Origin: Crocosphaera chwakensis CCY0110
GTDB taxonomy: Bacteria; Cyanobacteriota; Cyanobacteriia; Cyanobacteriales; Microcystaceae
Assembly: GCF_000169335.1 (NCBI RefSeq)
Contig: NZ_AAXW01000037.1
Location: forward strand, 1-49,966
DNA: 49,966 nucleotides
Reading direction: 5' to 3'
Part shown: positions 25,334 through 34,499 of the stretch, piece after piece
Layout of the letters: each line of letters opens with the position of its first letter
How positions within the stretch are numbered: the stretch's first letter is position 1
Translations under genes and position numbers: made by a program
The notes under the pieces: model-generated
What the model saw: the letters and a program-made list of their open reading frames with translations, nothing else
The model's database searches: none
Told to the model about the DNA's origin: nothing

Positions 25334-26461
25334 ATGACTAATCAATATTTTGCAACCGTTGCCAGAGGTTTAGAAGAAATTGCTGCTAAAGAATTAGAAA
25401 ACTTAGGAGCAGAAAATGTTAATCCTGACTTTACTGGGGTTTATTTTGAAGGAGATAAAGCCTTATTATATAAAGTTAATATCTGGTCAAGAATTATCTT
25501 CCGAATTTTAGTGCCTATTCATACTATTAATAGTAAAAATGCAGAAGAATTATATAAAAATGTCAAAAAAATAGATTGGTCTGACTACATAGAAATTGAC
25601 CAAACCTTTGCCGTTAATTGCACAGGAAAAAATCAACAATTAAATCATACTCATTTTACAGCATTACAGATAAAAAATGCTATTGTTGATCAACAACGAG
25701 ATCGCTACAATAGACGCTCAAATATTGATGTCAAAAACCCTGATATTTTAATTAATGCTCATATTTATGAAGATGAATGTATTATTAGTTTAGACAGTTC
25801 AGGAGATAGTTTACACCGAAGAGGATATCGGCCAGCAATGGGAGTTGCACCCCTAAAAGAAAGCTTAGCTGCTGCACTATTAGAAATGGCAAACTGGACA
25901 CCTGATATTCCTTTTTTAGATCCCATGTGTGGGTCAGGAATATTACCCATTGAAGCTGCGTTTAAAAGCTTAAATATTGCCCCAGGGTTATCAAGAAATA
26001 GTTTTAATTTTGAACAGTGGCCAGACTTCGATGCAGCTTTATGTGATGAGATAATAGAGGATGCGATTCAGCAACAAAAACATGAACTTGATGCACCTAT
26101 TTTTGGCAGTGATGAAGACTTTGAGATGGTACAGCAAGCAATAATCAACGCAAAAAGAAGTGATCTTGATCATCAGCTCAAAATCACTCAAGTTGCTTTA
26201 GAAAATGTTGAAGCACCTACCGATCATGGTATTATTATTTGTAATCCTCCCTATGGTAAACGGTTAGGTAATGCTCAAGAATTAGGTAGTTTATACAAAC
26301 AATTAGGGGATGTATTTAAACAGCGTTTTAAAGGGTGGACAGCTTATGTTTTAAGTGGCAATAAGGAACTAACCAAAAAAATTGGCTTAAGAACATCAGG
26401 ACGTATTCCTCTGTACAATGGCTCTTTACTTTGTACTTTACTTAAATACGAGTTGTATTAG
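25334..26461 (+). CDS. THUMP-domain RNA guanine-N2 methyltransferase (RlmL-like)
   Basis: 375 residues. The N-terminal part (1-155) has ferredoxin-like and THUMP features (YFATVARGLEEIAAKELENLG). The Rossmann methyltransferase domain follows, with the SAM-binding DPMCGSG at 196-202 and the catalytic NPPYG at 304-308, typical of exocyclic-amine methyltransferases. It matches the N-terminal half of E. coli RlmKL, which makes m2G2445 in 23S rRNA; tRNA m2G enzymes of the Trm14 type share the layout. The RlmK half is absent, as is usual outside gamma-proteobacteria. Confidence 0.87.
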   Translation: MTNQYFATVARGLEEIAAKELENLGAENVNPDFTGVYFEGDKALLYKVNIWSRIIFRILVPIHTINSKNAEELYKNVKKIDWSDYIEIDQTFAVNCTGKNQQLNHTHFTALQIKNAIVDQQRDRYNRRSNIDVKNPDILINAHIYEDECIISLDSSGDSLHRRGYRPAMGVAPLKESLAAALLEMANWTPDIPFLDPMCGSGILPIEAAFKSLNIAPGLSRNSFNFEQWPDFDAALCDEIIEDAIQQQKHELDAPIFGSDEDFEMVQQAIINAKRSDLDHQLKITQVALENVEAPTDHGIIICNPPYGKRLGNAQELGSLYKQLGDVFKQRFKGWTAYVLSGNKELTKKIGLRTSGRIPLYNGSLLCTLLKYELY

Positions 26462-26548
26462 GATAGAGACAATACTAAACCTTCGTGTTAAAATTTCAGG
26501 TAATTAGTTATTAAAAATGTTAAAATAAAATTTTTTACACTATTAATT

Positions 26549-27547
26549 ATGACATCTAAGCAACTTTTATCAGTTTCTACAATTTTCATAGTTATTGTCA
26601 ACTATAAAACACCCGAATTAACTATTGATTGTTTAAAATCTCTAACCCAGGAAATTCCTTTAATTCCTGATCTTAAGGTTGCAGTAGTGGATAACGATTC
26701 TCAAGATGGTTCAGTTGAAAAAATTCAAGACACTATTAAAAAAGAACGTTTCTCTTCTTGGGTTTCTCTAATTCCTTCCAATAAAAATGGAGGATTTTCC
26801 TTTGGTAATAATTTAGCCATTCGTCCTGTTTTAAACGGTCAAAATCCTCCTGCCTATTTTCTCTTACTTAATCCAGATACAGTAATTCATTTTGGTGCTA
26901 TAAAAACATTAATCAATTTTATGAATAATCATCCTGAAATTGGTATTGCAGGAAGTCGTTTAGAAGAACCAGATGGAACACCTCAACGTTCAGCTTTTCG
27001 CTTTCCTTCTATCTTTAGCGAGTTTGATAATGCTTTAAGATTAGGTATTGTTTCAAAGCTATTAAAACGTTGGATAGTGGCTCCTCCAGTTCCTGAAAAT
27101 CTTTGTCAAACGGATTGGGTAGCAGGAGCAAGTATGATTATTCGTCGGGAAGTTTTTGAAGCCATTGGATTATTAGATGAAGAGTATTTTATGTATTTTG
27201 AAGAAGTTGATTTTTGTTTAAAAGCGAATAAAGCAGGATGGCTTTGTTGGTATGTTCCCGACAGTCGAGTTATTCATTTTGTTGGTCAAAGTTCAGGGGT
27301 AACTAATACTAAAATACCGCCAAAACGTCGCCCTCAATATTGGTTTGATTCTCGGCAACGTTTTTTTATAAAAAACTATGGTTTAGTTTATGCAGCCTTA
27401 ACAGATTTCGTAGCACTTATTGGCTTTATTCTTTGGAAGATTCGCGCTAATATTCAAGGGAAAGTATGTAATTTACCTCCCCAATTTTTAGGAGACTTTT
27501 GGAATAATGCTGTTTGGATGAAACGAAAGTCTCAATTACCTTCATAA
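26549..27547 (+). CDS. GT2 glycosyltransferase, rhamnosyltransferase-like
   Basis: 332 residues. The GT-A fold begins IVIVNYKTPELTIDCLKSL, with VVDNDSQDGS, the metal-binding-type LLLNPDT, ETD-like DWVAGASMIIRREVF and the FMYFEEVDFCLKANKAGW acceptor helix. This layout is typical of WcaA/RfbF-like rhamnosyl- or galactofuranosyltransferases of polysaccharide synthesis. No membrane helix is certain, although the C-terminal FVALIGFILWKI may associate with the membrane. The acetyltransferase gene follows after 56 bases on the same strand. Confidence 0.85.
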   Translation: MTSKQLLSVSTIFIVIVNYKTPELTIDCLKSLTQEIPLIPDLKVAVVDNDSQDGSVEKIQDTIKKERFSSWVSLIPSNKNGGFSFGNNLAIRPVLNGQNPPAYFLLLNPDTVIHFGAIKTLINFMNNHPEIGIAGSRLEEPDGTPQRSAFRFPSIFSEFDNALRLGIVSKLLKRWIVAPPVPENLCQTDWVAGASMIIRREVFEAIGLLDEEYFMYFEEVDFCLKANKAGWLCWYVPDSRVIHFVGQSSGVTNTKIPPKRRPQYWFDSRQRFFIKNYGLVYAALTDFVALIGFILWKIRANIQGKVCNLPPQFLGDFWNNAVWMKRKSQLPS

Positions 27548-27603
27548 TTTGGTATTCTAGTTCCCATTCCTTTAAAGTTTAGTAAGTAATTCCTAAAATA
27601 AAA

Positions 27604-28182
27604 ATGGAAGCGAAATCAAAGTCAACTGTAAACACTGAACAAACCATTGATCATAGTTCCCAGAGTTTATGGGAACAAATAAAAGAAGATTGGATAGTCC
27701 ATCAAAAAGATTGGACAAAACCAGGATTTCGAGCAGTGGCTGTACAGCGATTCGGAGTCTGGAGGATGAAAATAGAACCAAAGTTATTACGTGCGCCTTT
27801 TAGTATTATTTATCGTTTTTTATATCGATATGTTCGTAATATTTATGGGATTGATTTACCCTATACAGTTCAATTAGGAAGACGAGTTATTATTGAACAT
27901 CAAAGCTGTATTATTATTCATGGTAATAGTGTTATTGGAGATGATTGTATTATTCGTCAAGGGGTTACGTTGGGAAATCGTTATATTAACGCTCCATTGG
28001 ATGCTCCAAAATTAGGAAAACGAGTTAATGTAGGAGCAGGGGTTAAAATTTTAGGCAAAGTTATAATCGGGGATGAAGTGAATATTGGTGCTAATGCTGT
28101 TGTGTTATCAGATATTGAAAAAGGACAAACGGCTGTAGGGATTCCTGCTAAAATCATTAAGTCGAAGTCAACAGTAAATTAA
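27604..28182 (+). CDS. Left-handed beta-helix acetyltransferase, serine acetyltransferase-like
   Basis: 192 residues. An alpha-helical lead (about 20-80) is followed by hexapeptide repeats (VQLGRRVIIEHQSCIIIHGNSVIGDDCIIRQG, then KLGKRVNVGAGVKILG). It ends with the usual ANAVVLSDIEKGQTAVGIPAKII. It resembles CysE, but short forms beside glycosyltransferases usually acetylate sugars. The heptapeptide KSKSTVN occurs at residues 4-10 and again as the last seven residues, encoded by similar DNA. It lies in a plus-strand series between the GT2 gene and dnaE-C. Confidence 0.82.
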   Translation: MEAKSKSTVNTEQTIDHSSQSLWEQIKEDWIVHQKDWTKPGFRAVAVQRFGVWRMKIEPKLLRAPFSIIYRFLYRYVRNIYGIDLPYTVQLGRRVIIEHQSCIIIHGNSVIGDDCIIRQGVTLGNRYINAPLDAPKLGKRVNVGAGVKILGKVIIGDEVNIGANAVVLSDIEKGQTAVGIPAKIIKSKSTVN

Positions 28183-28218
28183 TTGTTTTTAATAGGAAGA
28201 AGGAGTTACTAAAAAACT

Positions 28219-29577
28219 ATGGTTAAAATTATTGAGCGTCGCTCGTTAGGAAAACAAAATGTTTACGATATTGGCGTAGAAAAGGATCATAATTTTTTGT
28301 TAAGTAATAATTTAATTGCTTCTAATTGTTTCAATAAATCCCACTCTACCGCTTATGCTTATGTTACTTATCAAACCGCTTATTTAAAGGCTAATTATCC
28401 CGTTGAATACATGACGGCTTTATTAACCGCCAGTAGTGACAATCAAGATAAAGTCGAAAAATACCGAGAAAACTGTCAAAAAATGGGTATCGATGTTTTA
28501 CCCCCAGATATCAATCGCTCCCAAAAAGATTTTACCCCTGTAGGAAAACAAATTCTTTTTGGTTTTTCGGCGGTTAGAAATTTAGGAGAAGGCGCAATTG
28601 ATAACATTTTAAAAGCAAGAGAAGAAGCAGAAGGTGCATTTGAATCTTTAGCAGATTTTTGCTGTCGGGTTGATCTACGTTCGGTTAATAAAAGGGCGTT
28701 AGAAACCTTAGTTTATGCCGGAGCCTTTGATGCTATTAATCCTAATCGCAAGCAATTAATTAATGATTTAGAATTAGTTGTTCCTTGGGCGCAAAAGAGG
28801 ACGAAAGAAAAAGAAAGCGGACAGTTAAATATTTTTGACTTAATGAGTGGTAATAATACAGAAACTACTGAATCTAATAGTGATTTTAAACACGCTCCAA
28901 GTGCTTCTCCTGTAGAAGATTATTCTTTACAAGATAAATTAAAATTAGAAAAAGAACATCTCGGTTTTTATGTATCTGAACATCCATTAACGGCGGTTAA
29001 AAAAGCAGCTAAAATTTTATCTCCCATCAACTTAAACGAAATAGCAGAGCAGAAAGCAAAAACAAAAGTGAGTGCTGTGATTATGGCTAATGAAGTTAAA
29101 CAATATACCACTAAAAAAGGAGATCAAATGGCTTTTTTAGTATTAGAAGATGGCTCAGCACAAGTAGAAGGGGTTTGTTTTCCTGAAACTTATAAAAGAA
29201 TTCGAGAAGTTTTAATCGAAGATTCTCGTCTCATTGTTTGGGGAAAAGTTGATTATCGAGATGATAAAGTTCAGTTAATTGTCGAGGATGCGGAACCCGT
29301 AGAAACAGTGAGAATGGTGATGGTAAACTTAAGTCTTGAACAAGCAACGAATCAAGTTTCTTATCATAGTTTAAAAGGTATTCTTCAAGAACATTCGGGA
29401 GATAAAAATAAGGCAAAAGTTCCTGTGATTGCTATTATCGGAAGCGGAGAAAATCGCCAGTTAATTCGCTTGGGACAAGATTATTGGGTACAAAATGATC
29501 AATCAGTGGTTGAGGCTCTCAGAAAGGCTCATTTTAATGCTTATCCTACCCCTTTAGTCAGTGATTTATCGTCCTAA
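28219..29577 (+). CDS. dnaE: DNA polymerase III alpha subunit, C-terminal half with split-intein IntC
   Basis: 452 residues. Residues 1-36 (starting MVKIIERRSLGKQNVYDIG, later DHNFLL, ending ASN) are the C-terminal fragment of the cyanobacterial DnaE split intein, ending in the cyclising Asn36. The extein begins C37-F-N (NKSHSTAYAYVTYQTAYLK) and covers the end of the polymerase, a helix-hairpin-helix part (LADFCCRVDLRSVNKRALETL) and an OB-fold near 285-375. Protein trans-splicing with the separately encoded DnaE-N restores the replicative polymerase. The DnaE-N gene is not in the window. A strong GAAGGAG site precedes the start. Confidence 0.97.
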   Translation: MVKIIERRSLGKQNVYDIGVEKDHNFLLSNNLIASNCFNKSHSTAYAYVTYQTAYLKANYPVEYMTALLTASSDNQDKVEKYRENCQKMGIDVLPPDINRSQKDFTPVGKQILFGFSAVRNLGEGAIDNILKAREEAEGAFESLADFCCRVDLRSVNKRALETLVYAGAFDAINPNRKQLINDLELVVPWAQKRTKEKESGQLNIFDLMSGNNTETTESNSDFKHAPSASPVEDYSLQDKLKLEKEHLGFYVSEHPLTAVKKAAKILSPINLNEIAEQKAKTKVSAVIMANEVKQYTTKKGDQMAFLVLEDGSAQVEGVCFPETYKRIREVLIEDSRLIVWGKVDYRDDKVQLIVEDAEPVETVRMVMVNLSLEQATNQVSYHSLKGILQEHSGDKNKAKVPVIAIIGSGENRQLIRLGQDYWVQNDQSVVEALRKAHFNAYPTPLVSDLSS

Positions 29578-29608
29578 ACTTTTTGTTGTCTATGATTAAA
29601 ACTAACTC

Positions 29609-30706
29609 ATGAATTCTTGGTTTTCTCGTCCTCAAAAAATTCTTGTTACTTGGTTACTCATATTAGTCACAGGTTGGTTAACAGTTAAAACCTTAAGTTA
29701 TATTGGTGGCTTAATTAGTTTAATTTTAACTGCTTCTTTAATTGCTTTTTTATTAAACTATCCGGTACGAGGTTTAAAAACTGTTTTACCTCGTTCCTTG
29801 GCTGCTACGTTGGTTTATTTAGGAGCAATTTTTATTGTTATTTTCTTGGGAATCACTTTACTTCCCCCTGTGGTTAACCAAGGAAGACAGTTAATTACTA
29901 AATTACCAGGTTTATTAGAAGAAGGGCAACTACAACTAATAACATTACAAGGATTTATTAATGCTAAGAAGTTACCCATTGATCTTCAGTTTTTAGCATC
30001 TCAAATACTCGATAAAGTAGAAGCGCAAACAGAAGATATTGCTTCTACTGGATTCGGATTGGTCTTAGGAACATTCAATTGGTTTATCGATTTAATTGTT
30101 GTAATTGTTATTTCTTTTTATATGTTATTAGATGGGGAAAAAATTTGGAAAAGTATCATAAACTTTTTCTCTCCTCAAATTCGTGACGTTTTAACCACAA
30201 CATTAAAAAAAAATTTACAACGATTTTTGACGGGTCAATTAATCTTAGGTTTATTTATGGCGGTTAGCTTAACGATTGCTTTCCGACTGTTAGGAATTCC
30301 CTTTTTTCTTCTCTTTGCTGTTTTCATTGGGGTAATGGAGATTTTACCCTTTATTGGGGCAACGTTAGGCATTGGAACGGTTACTATTATTTTGATATTT
30401 ATTAATTGGTGGTTAGCAGTACAAGTGTTAGTTGTTGCAGTAATTATTCAACAAGTTAAAGATAATTTAATTGCCCCACGAATTATGGGAAATTTAACCG
30501 GACTTCCCCCCGTTATGATTTTTATTGCGTTATTACTGGGGGCAAAAATTGCTGGTTTATTAGGAGTCATTTTAGCAATTCCTTTAACTGGAGTAATTAA
30601 AGGGATAGCAGAAATTATCGGTGACCCCACCTTACCACCACAAACCGGTAGTCTATTTTATAATCCTTTTTCTAAACTTTCATCAGGAGAAGAAATAGAA
30701 TTGTAA
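29609..30706 (+). CDS. AI-2E (PerM) family membrane transporter
   Basis: 365 residues with about eight membrane segments. The family signature is present: LIAFLLNYPVRGL early, a soluble loop (about 90-150), FYMLLDGEKIW near 172, and the C-terminal EILPFIGATLGIG and DNLIAPRIMGNLTGLPPVMIFIALLLG. The family includes the autoinducer exporter TqsA and Na+/H+ antiporters; the substrate here is unknown. It lies 31 bases after dnaE-C, probably co-transcribed only by position. Confidence 0.9.
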   Translation: MNSWFSRPQKILVTWLLILVTGWLTVKTLSYIGGLISLILTASLIAFLLNYPVRGLKTVLPRSLAATLVYLGAIFIVIFLGITLLPPVVNQGRQLITKLPGLLEEGQLQLITLQGFINAKKLPIDLQFLASQILDKVEAQTEDIASTGFGLVLGTFNWFIDLIVVIVISFYMLLDGEKIWKSIINFFSPQIRDVLTTTLKKNLQRFLTGQLILGLFMAVSLTIAFRLLGIPFFLLFAVFIGVMEILPFIGATLGIGTVTIILIFINWWLAVQVLVVAVIIQQVKDNLIAPRIMGNLTGLPPVMIFIALLLGAKIAGLLGVILAIPLTGVIKGIAEIIGDPTLPPQTGSLFYNPFSKLSSGEEIEL

Positions 30707-30766
30707 AATCAAACGAGTAGAGTTAAGCTACCTACACCGTACACCCCACTCTCAAGCTTTACATTA

Positions 30767-31312
30767 TTATTCTTGACTCCCTATATCTGACTGAGAGGGA
30801 AGGGATAAAGGCGTATTTAAACCGCGATCATAAATAATAATATCCCATTGTCCTGAACGGTTGGATTCAAAGGCAATTAAGCGGCCATTTCCACTGATGG
30901 TGGGATGACGCACTTCTCCTAATATATTTTTAGTAATGTTATCAGCCCGTGACGTTTGGCGATCGTAAACAAAAATATCTTGTTTTCCTTCTTGTTCGGA
31001 AACATAAACAATGTAACGTCCGTCAGCACTAATATCAGGTTGATCTTGTATAGTGCCAGGCTGATTTAATCCGGGTAAGGGTAATAAGCGGCCATTGATT
31101 TGGTCGTATAGCCAAATGCTACGCTTTCCTTGACGGTCAGAGGCAAACACCAAGTATCTACCCTCGTAAGAAAAACGCGGATGCTGTTCAGAAGATCGAG
31201 TATTTAAACTATTGCCTAATGGTTGAACGGGAGGTGTAATAAATCCTGAGTTAGTACAACTAACTAAATAAAGAAGAATATTGCTACTTAAAAGCTTAAC
31301 GTAACTATTCAA
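30767..31312 (-). CDS. TolB-like beta-propeller lipoprotein
   Basis: 181 residues from a TTG at 31312. This start yields a compact lipoprotein signal (NSYVKLLSSNILLYLVSC, with lipobox LVSC) 10 bases after the pedR stop. An ATG at 31372 would add 20 residues and overlap pedR by 50 bases. The rest is three to four PD40/TolB propeller blades: PRFSYEGRYLVFASDRQGKRSIWLYD, PDISADGRYIVYVSEQEGKQDIFVYD and PTISGNGRLIAFESNRSGQWDIIIYD. This is too short for a closed propeller, so it may pair with itself or another protein. It lies directly after pedR. Confidence 0.75.
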   Translation of the reverse strand: MNSYVKLLSSNILLYLVSCTNSGFITPPVQPLGNSLNTRSSEQHPRFSYEGRYLVFASDRQGKRSIWLYDQINGRLLPLPGLNQPGTIQDQPDISADGRYIVYVSEQEGKQDIFVYDRQTSRADNITKNILGEVRHPTISGNGRLIAFESNRSGQWDIIIYDRGLNTPLSLPSQSDIGSQE

Positions 31313-31322
31313 CCTTTTACTT

Positions 31323-31595
31323 TTAGGATGCAACTTCGCTATCAGAAGGAAGGAGACAACAATTAACATCATCGAGGCAAACTTTACCCCATTGTAAAGC
31401 CCAGCGAACTAACTCTACCCGATTTTCTGTTTTGGTTTTCGTTAAAATGTTGCTGATATGATTATCAACGGTACGCTTACTAATCTCAAGTTTCTGGGCA
31501 ATTTCAAGATTAGTCAAACCAGTGGAGACGAGATCGACAATTTGCATTTCTCGGCCAGAAAGAGACACAGGGTTTTGAAACTTAGCACTGGTCAT
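31323..31595 (-). CDS. pedR: PedR-like LuxR-type redox-responsive regulator
   Basis: 90 residues, essentially one LuxR/GerE helix-turn-helix (LSGREMQIVDLVSTGLTNLEIAQKLEISKRTVDNHISNILTK) with a short Cys-rich tail. C73, C79 and C80 are present. Size and C80 fit PedR (Synechocystis Ssl0564), a transcription factor that senses photosynthetic electron transport through thioredoxin and a disulfide at Cys80. No receiver domain is present. The lipoprotein gene just downstream is probably in the same transcript. A HIP1 site lies about 110 bases upstream. Confidence 0.8.
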   Translation of the reverse strand: MTSAKFQNPVSLSGREMQIVDLVSTGLTNLEIAQKLEISKRTVDNHISNILTKTKTENRVELVRWALQWGKVCLDDVNCCLLPSDSEVAS

Positions 31596-31814
31596 AGGTA
31601 TTTGTTGTGATAGTACATCTACTTATCTGTTTTATCTATTGTAGTGGATAGGTGACAGTTCGGGGAGATAACTTTGCATTTTGCAAATATTTGATCTGCG
31701 ATCGCTTAACCAAGTCTTAATATACTATGATGGAAGTTAAACGATTACATCTATCAAATTAAAAAAAAGAAGGCTCTTAAATCTTCCTCACAACCTGAAT
31801 TTATCATTCATAAT

Positions 31815-32783
31815 TTATGTTATAGACAATACGGGTTCACGAGAGGCTAAACCAAAAGTCTCTTGAGCAAACTTAATTTTTGCTTGAGTTGTTGATAATT
31901 TGGGCAAACAATCATTAATTAATTCTAACCGTGGGATAAGTCCTGTTTGGTTAGCAATTTGAATGGATAACCCTGGTCGTGCATTCATCTCTAATAATAG
32001 CGGGCCCTTATCCTCATCGAGAACAAAATCAACCCCCAAATAACCGAACTCCGTCTCATTCCCCAAAGCGGCCGACATTTCTAATAATCTTTGCCAGTGA
32101 GGAATCGATAACCCTTTCAAGGGACTTCCAGTTTCCGGGTGTTGGCTAATATAGCGGTTATTTTGAATCCCTGTTAAGGTTTTCCCTGTCCCTAAATCGA
32201 TACCAACCCCTACACCGCCACGATGAAGGTTTGCTTTTCCATCAGAAGCTTTGGTAGGTAAGCGTAACATCGCCATAACGGGAACCCCTTGATAAACAAT
32301 GAGACGAATATCAGGAACTCCCTGATAAGCAACATCTGCAAAGATAGGGTCAAACTTAACTGCATATTCGAGGATAGCCTTATCTTTTTGTCCCGATAAG
32401 GAGAACATTCCACTAAGAATATTGTGAATATGGTAGTGCAAATCATTAGGTTTGAGGACTTTTCCACTACTTTTAATATAACCATCTTCAGTGGTATTTT
32501 TGATGACAACGATGCCATCTCCTCCGCTTCCTTGGGCTGGTTTAACTACAAAAGAGGAGGATTTTTTGACAATATCAGCTAATTGTTTGACTTCGTTTTG
32601 AAAGCGAATGACTCCATAGGTTTCAGGGATAGTTACCCCCAATCGTTGAGCAATTTTTTTAGTTTCTAACTTACTATCTGCATAACGATAGAGTCGTCGA
32701 GGGTTATTCGGAAATAAATAATCAAGGTTACGGGAATTAATTCCTAAAATACCTGATTTTTTATTAAATAAAAAAGGCAACAT
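31815..32783 (-). CDS. RimK-like alpha-L-glutamate ligase-type ATP-grasp protein
   Basis: 322 residues. The ATP-grasp fold shows K81 and the glycine-rich loop (FVVKPAQGSGGDG, 78-90). LHRGGVGVGID is at about 186-196, and the metal-binding E265 and N267 lie in LLLEMNARPG. Homologues are labelled alpha-L-glutamate ligase-like and occur beside transglutaminase-like 7TM proteins and DTG-protease-like proteins, exactly as here. It should form an amide bond between an amino acid and a peptide or small molecule; the substrate is unknown. It is last in the cassette, 81 bases after the 7TM gene. Confidence 0.85.
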   Translation of the reverse strand: MLPFLFNKKSGILGINSRNLDYLFPNNPRRLYRYADSKLETKKIAQRLGVTIPETYGVIRFQNEVKQLADIVKKSSSFVVKPAQGSGGDGIVVIKNTTEDGYIKSSGKVLKPNDLHYHIHNILSGMFSLSGQKDKAILEYAVKFDPIFADVAYQGVPDIRLIVYQGVPVMAMLRLPTKASDGKANLHRGGVGVGIDLGTGKTLTGIQNNRYISQHPETGSPLKGLSIPHWQRLLEMSAALGNETEFGYLGVDFVLDEDKGPLLLEMNARPGLSIQIANQTGLIPRLELINDCLPKLSTTQAKIKFAQETFGLASREPVLSIT

Positions 32784-32864
32784 AATGATTACTACAAAAA
32801 CAACATTTAACTGTTGTAAAGGCTTAATAGTATTCAGCCTTTACTGATATTAAACTCCTCCCAA

Positions 32865-34499
32865 CTACTGACTCATCTGCTGCTGTAAGGCACGAAATCG
32901 CAGATATTCGGTTAATTTATAGCCGTTATAGCGTCCAAGAAGGATATTGACCGCTAACACCATTAACAACAACTCAGGAAAGGCGAAAGCAATATGCTGC
33001 ACATAATCATTAATAGTGCAGAAATAGCCGATAGTTGCCACAAAAACACTACCTAACCCTGAAATAATGACATTTTTTGCTCCTTCTTCTTCCCACATTA
33101 CTGCAGCCCGTTCAATGGTCATGGCTAAAATAACAATGGGAAATAGAGAAATAGAAAGGCCAAGGTTGATGTTGAAATGTTCCATAACCACCGCTAATGC
33201 ACCCATAATTAACACTGTAGCGGTTAAAATAGAAGCCAAACGCGGGACAATCAATAACTGTAAATGATTTAATCCAGCCCGAATAAGTAACCCTAAAGCA
33301 ACGACGAGGATAAATAGGGGAATACCCACCATTAACCCTGTTTCTCTAAAAGAAAGGGCGATCAAAATGGGGGTAAAGGTACCAAAGGTGGGAATACCAA
33401 TCACCTGATGTAATAGAGCAATAATTAATGCACCGATGGGAACTAATACCAACACCTGGAACACTCGTTGAGTAGTGAGGGGAAGTTTGAGCAAAGAATA
33501 GTTTAAAAATGGGTCAAAAGTAGCTCTTTCTTGCCAGATTGCTTGAGTTAAACCCTGATCCGTGTTGGGACGTACCAATACTTCTAACCGCACATCCCCT
33601 GAACCCGTGACCGTGATAGGATCTTGGGAACCATACCACCAAGTTAAATAGGGGGTTTCTTCGGTGAAACTGAGATTAACTGGATCAAAAGCTAACCAGC
33701 GATCGCTATTTTCTTGTTGCACTTCTAACCATTGAATAAAGTCTGTGGAATAAACTTCTTCTTGGGTTAATTTAATACCATTTCCTACCCTAGCAGGTAC
33801 TTGCGCCTTTTCTAAGAGAAATGCAGCAATTTTCGGGGATGAATCTTCAACGTTGAGGGTTTCGGTTAAGGTTTGAATGCGAATATCATCCCCTCGCAAG
33901 GCTAATTCATACACCGCTTGTGCTAAGGTAAGGCGATCGCTTGATCGACTTCTAGCTTCTCTTAACAGGGAATTAATAGCACCATCAGGGGCGTTTTCCA
34001 TTAATTCTTCTAAAATTTCGGCTCGATCTTCGCTAAACTGATTAAACTGTTGATTAACTAAGCGACGACCGGTAATTGATACAGGTTCATCAGTAGATTC
34101 TGACCCATTAGAAAAGCCTTTTTCATCCACAATAGTCCGATAAAATAAGGTTTCACTTCCGGTAATTCCTGTATTATTAAAGATGGCAACACGATTGTTA
34201 AAAGGCTTTCTTGTTTCGATTTCCCTCTCGTAACCATCATTAATGAAATCTTCCTCAATGAGACGATAACGGGATGAAAATTGAGGTAATTGAACTTCGA
34301 TCAGATCAGGAAGTTCTTCTTCTGAAGACAGTAAAGACCGTTCTGAGTCAATAAAAACTTTGGTTTCTACATACCAACTTTGATAAGTTTGATCGGGAAA
34401 TAAAGGGATATCTGAAGAAATAACTTTATGCAAAAATATAGTTAAAGAAATAGCACAAAGAAAAAGAGCTAAAATAACAGTGCGTACCGTACGATTCAT
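32865..34499 (-). CDS. Inactive-transglutaminase-like protein with seven-helix C-terminus
   Basis: 544 residues from the ATG at 34499. A strong AGGAGG site lies seven bases upstream and the ATG shares one base with the protease-like stop (TAATG). An earlier ATG at 34523 adds eight odd residues. After an N-terminal anchor (about 6-25) comes a large extracytoplasmic part with a transglutaminase-like module (about 170-300, AVYELALRGDDIRIQTLTETLN, QVPARVGNG). The canonical catalytic Cys is not visible. About seven membrane helices then follow from about 345 to the end. The family is described as inactive transglutaminase fused to 7TM and accompanies RimK-like ligases. Confidence 0.83.
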   Translation of the reverse strand: MNRTVRTVILALFLCAISLTIFLHKVISSDIPLFPDQTYQSWYVETKVFIDSERSLLSSEEELPDLIEVQLPQFSSRYRLIEEDFINDGYEREIETRKPFNNRVAIFNNTGITGSETLFYRTIVDEKGFSNGSESTDEPVSITGRRLVNQQFNQFSEDRAEILEELMENAPDGAINSLLREARSRSSDRLTLAQAVYELALRGDDIRIQTLTETLNVEDSSPKIAAFLLEKAQVPARVGNGIKLTQEEVYSTDFIQWLEVQQENSDRWLAFDPVNLSFTEETPYLTWWYGSQDPITVTGSGDVRLEVLVRPNTDQGLTQAIWQERATFDPFLNYSLLKLPLTTQRVFQVLVLVPIGALIIALLHQVIGIPTFGTFTPILIALSFRETGLMVGIPLFILVVALGLLIRAGLNHLQLLIVPRLASILTATVLIMGALAVVMEHFNINLGLSISLFPIVILAMTIERAAVMWEEEGAKNVIISGLGSVFVATIGYFCTINDYVQHIAFAFPELLLMVLAVNILLGRYNGYKLTEYLRFRALQQQMSQ

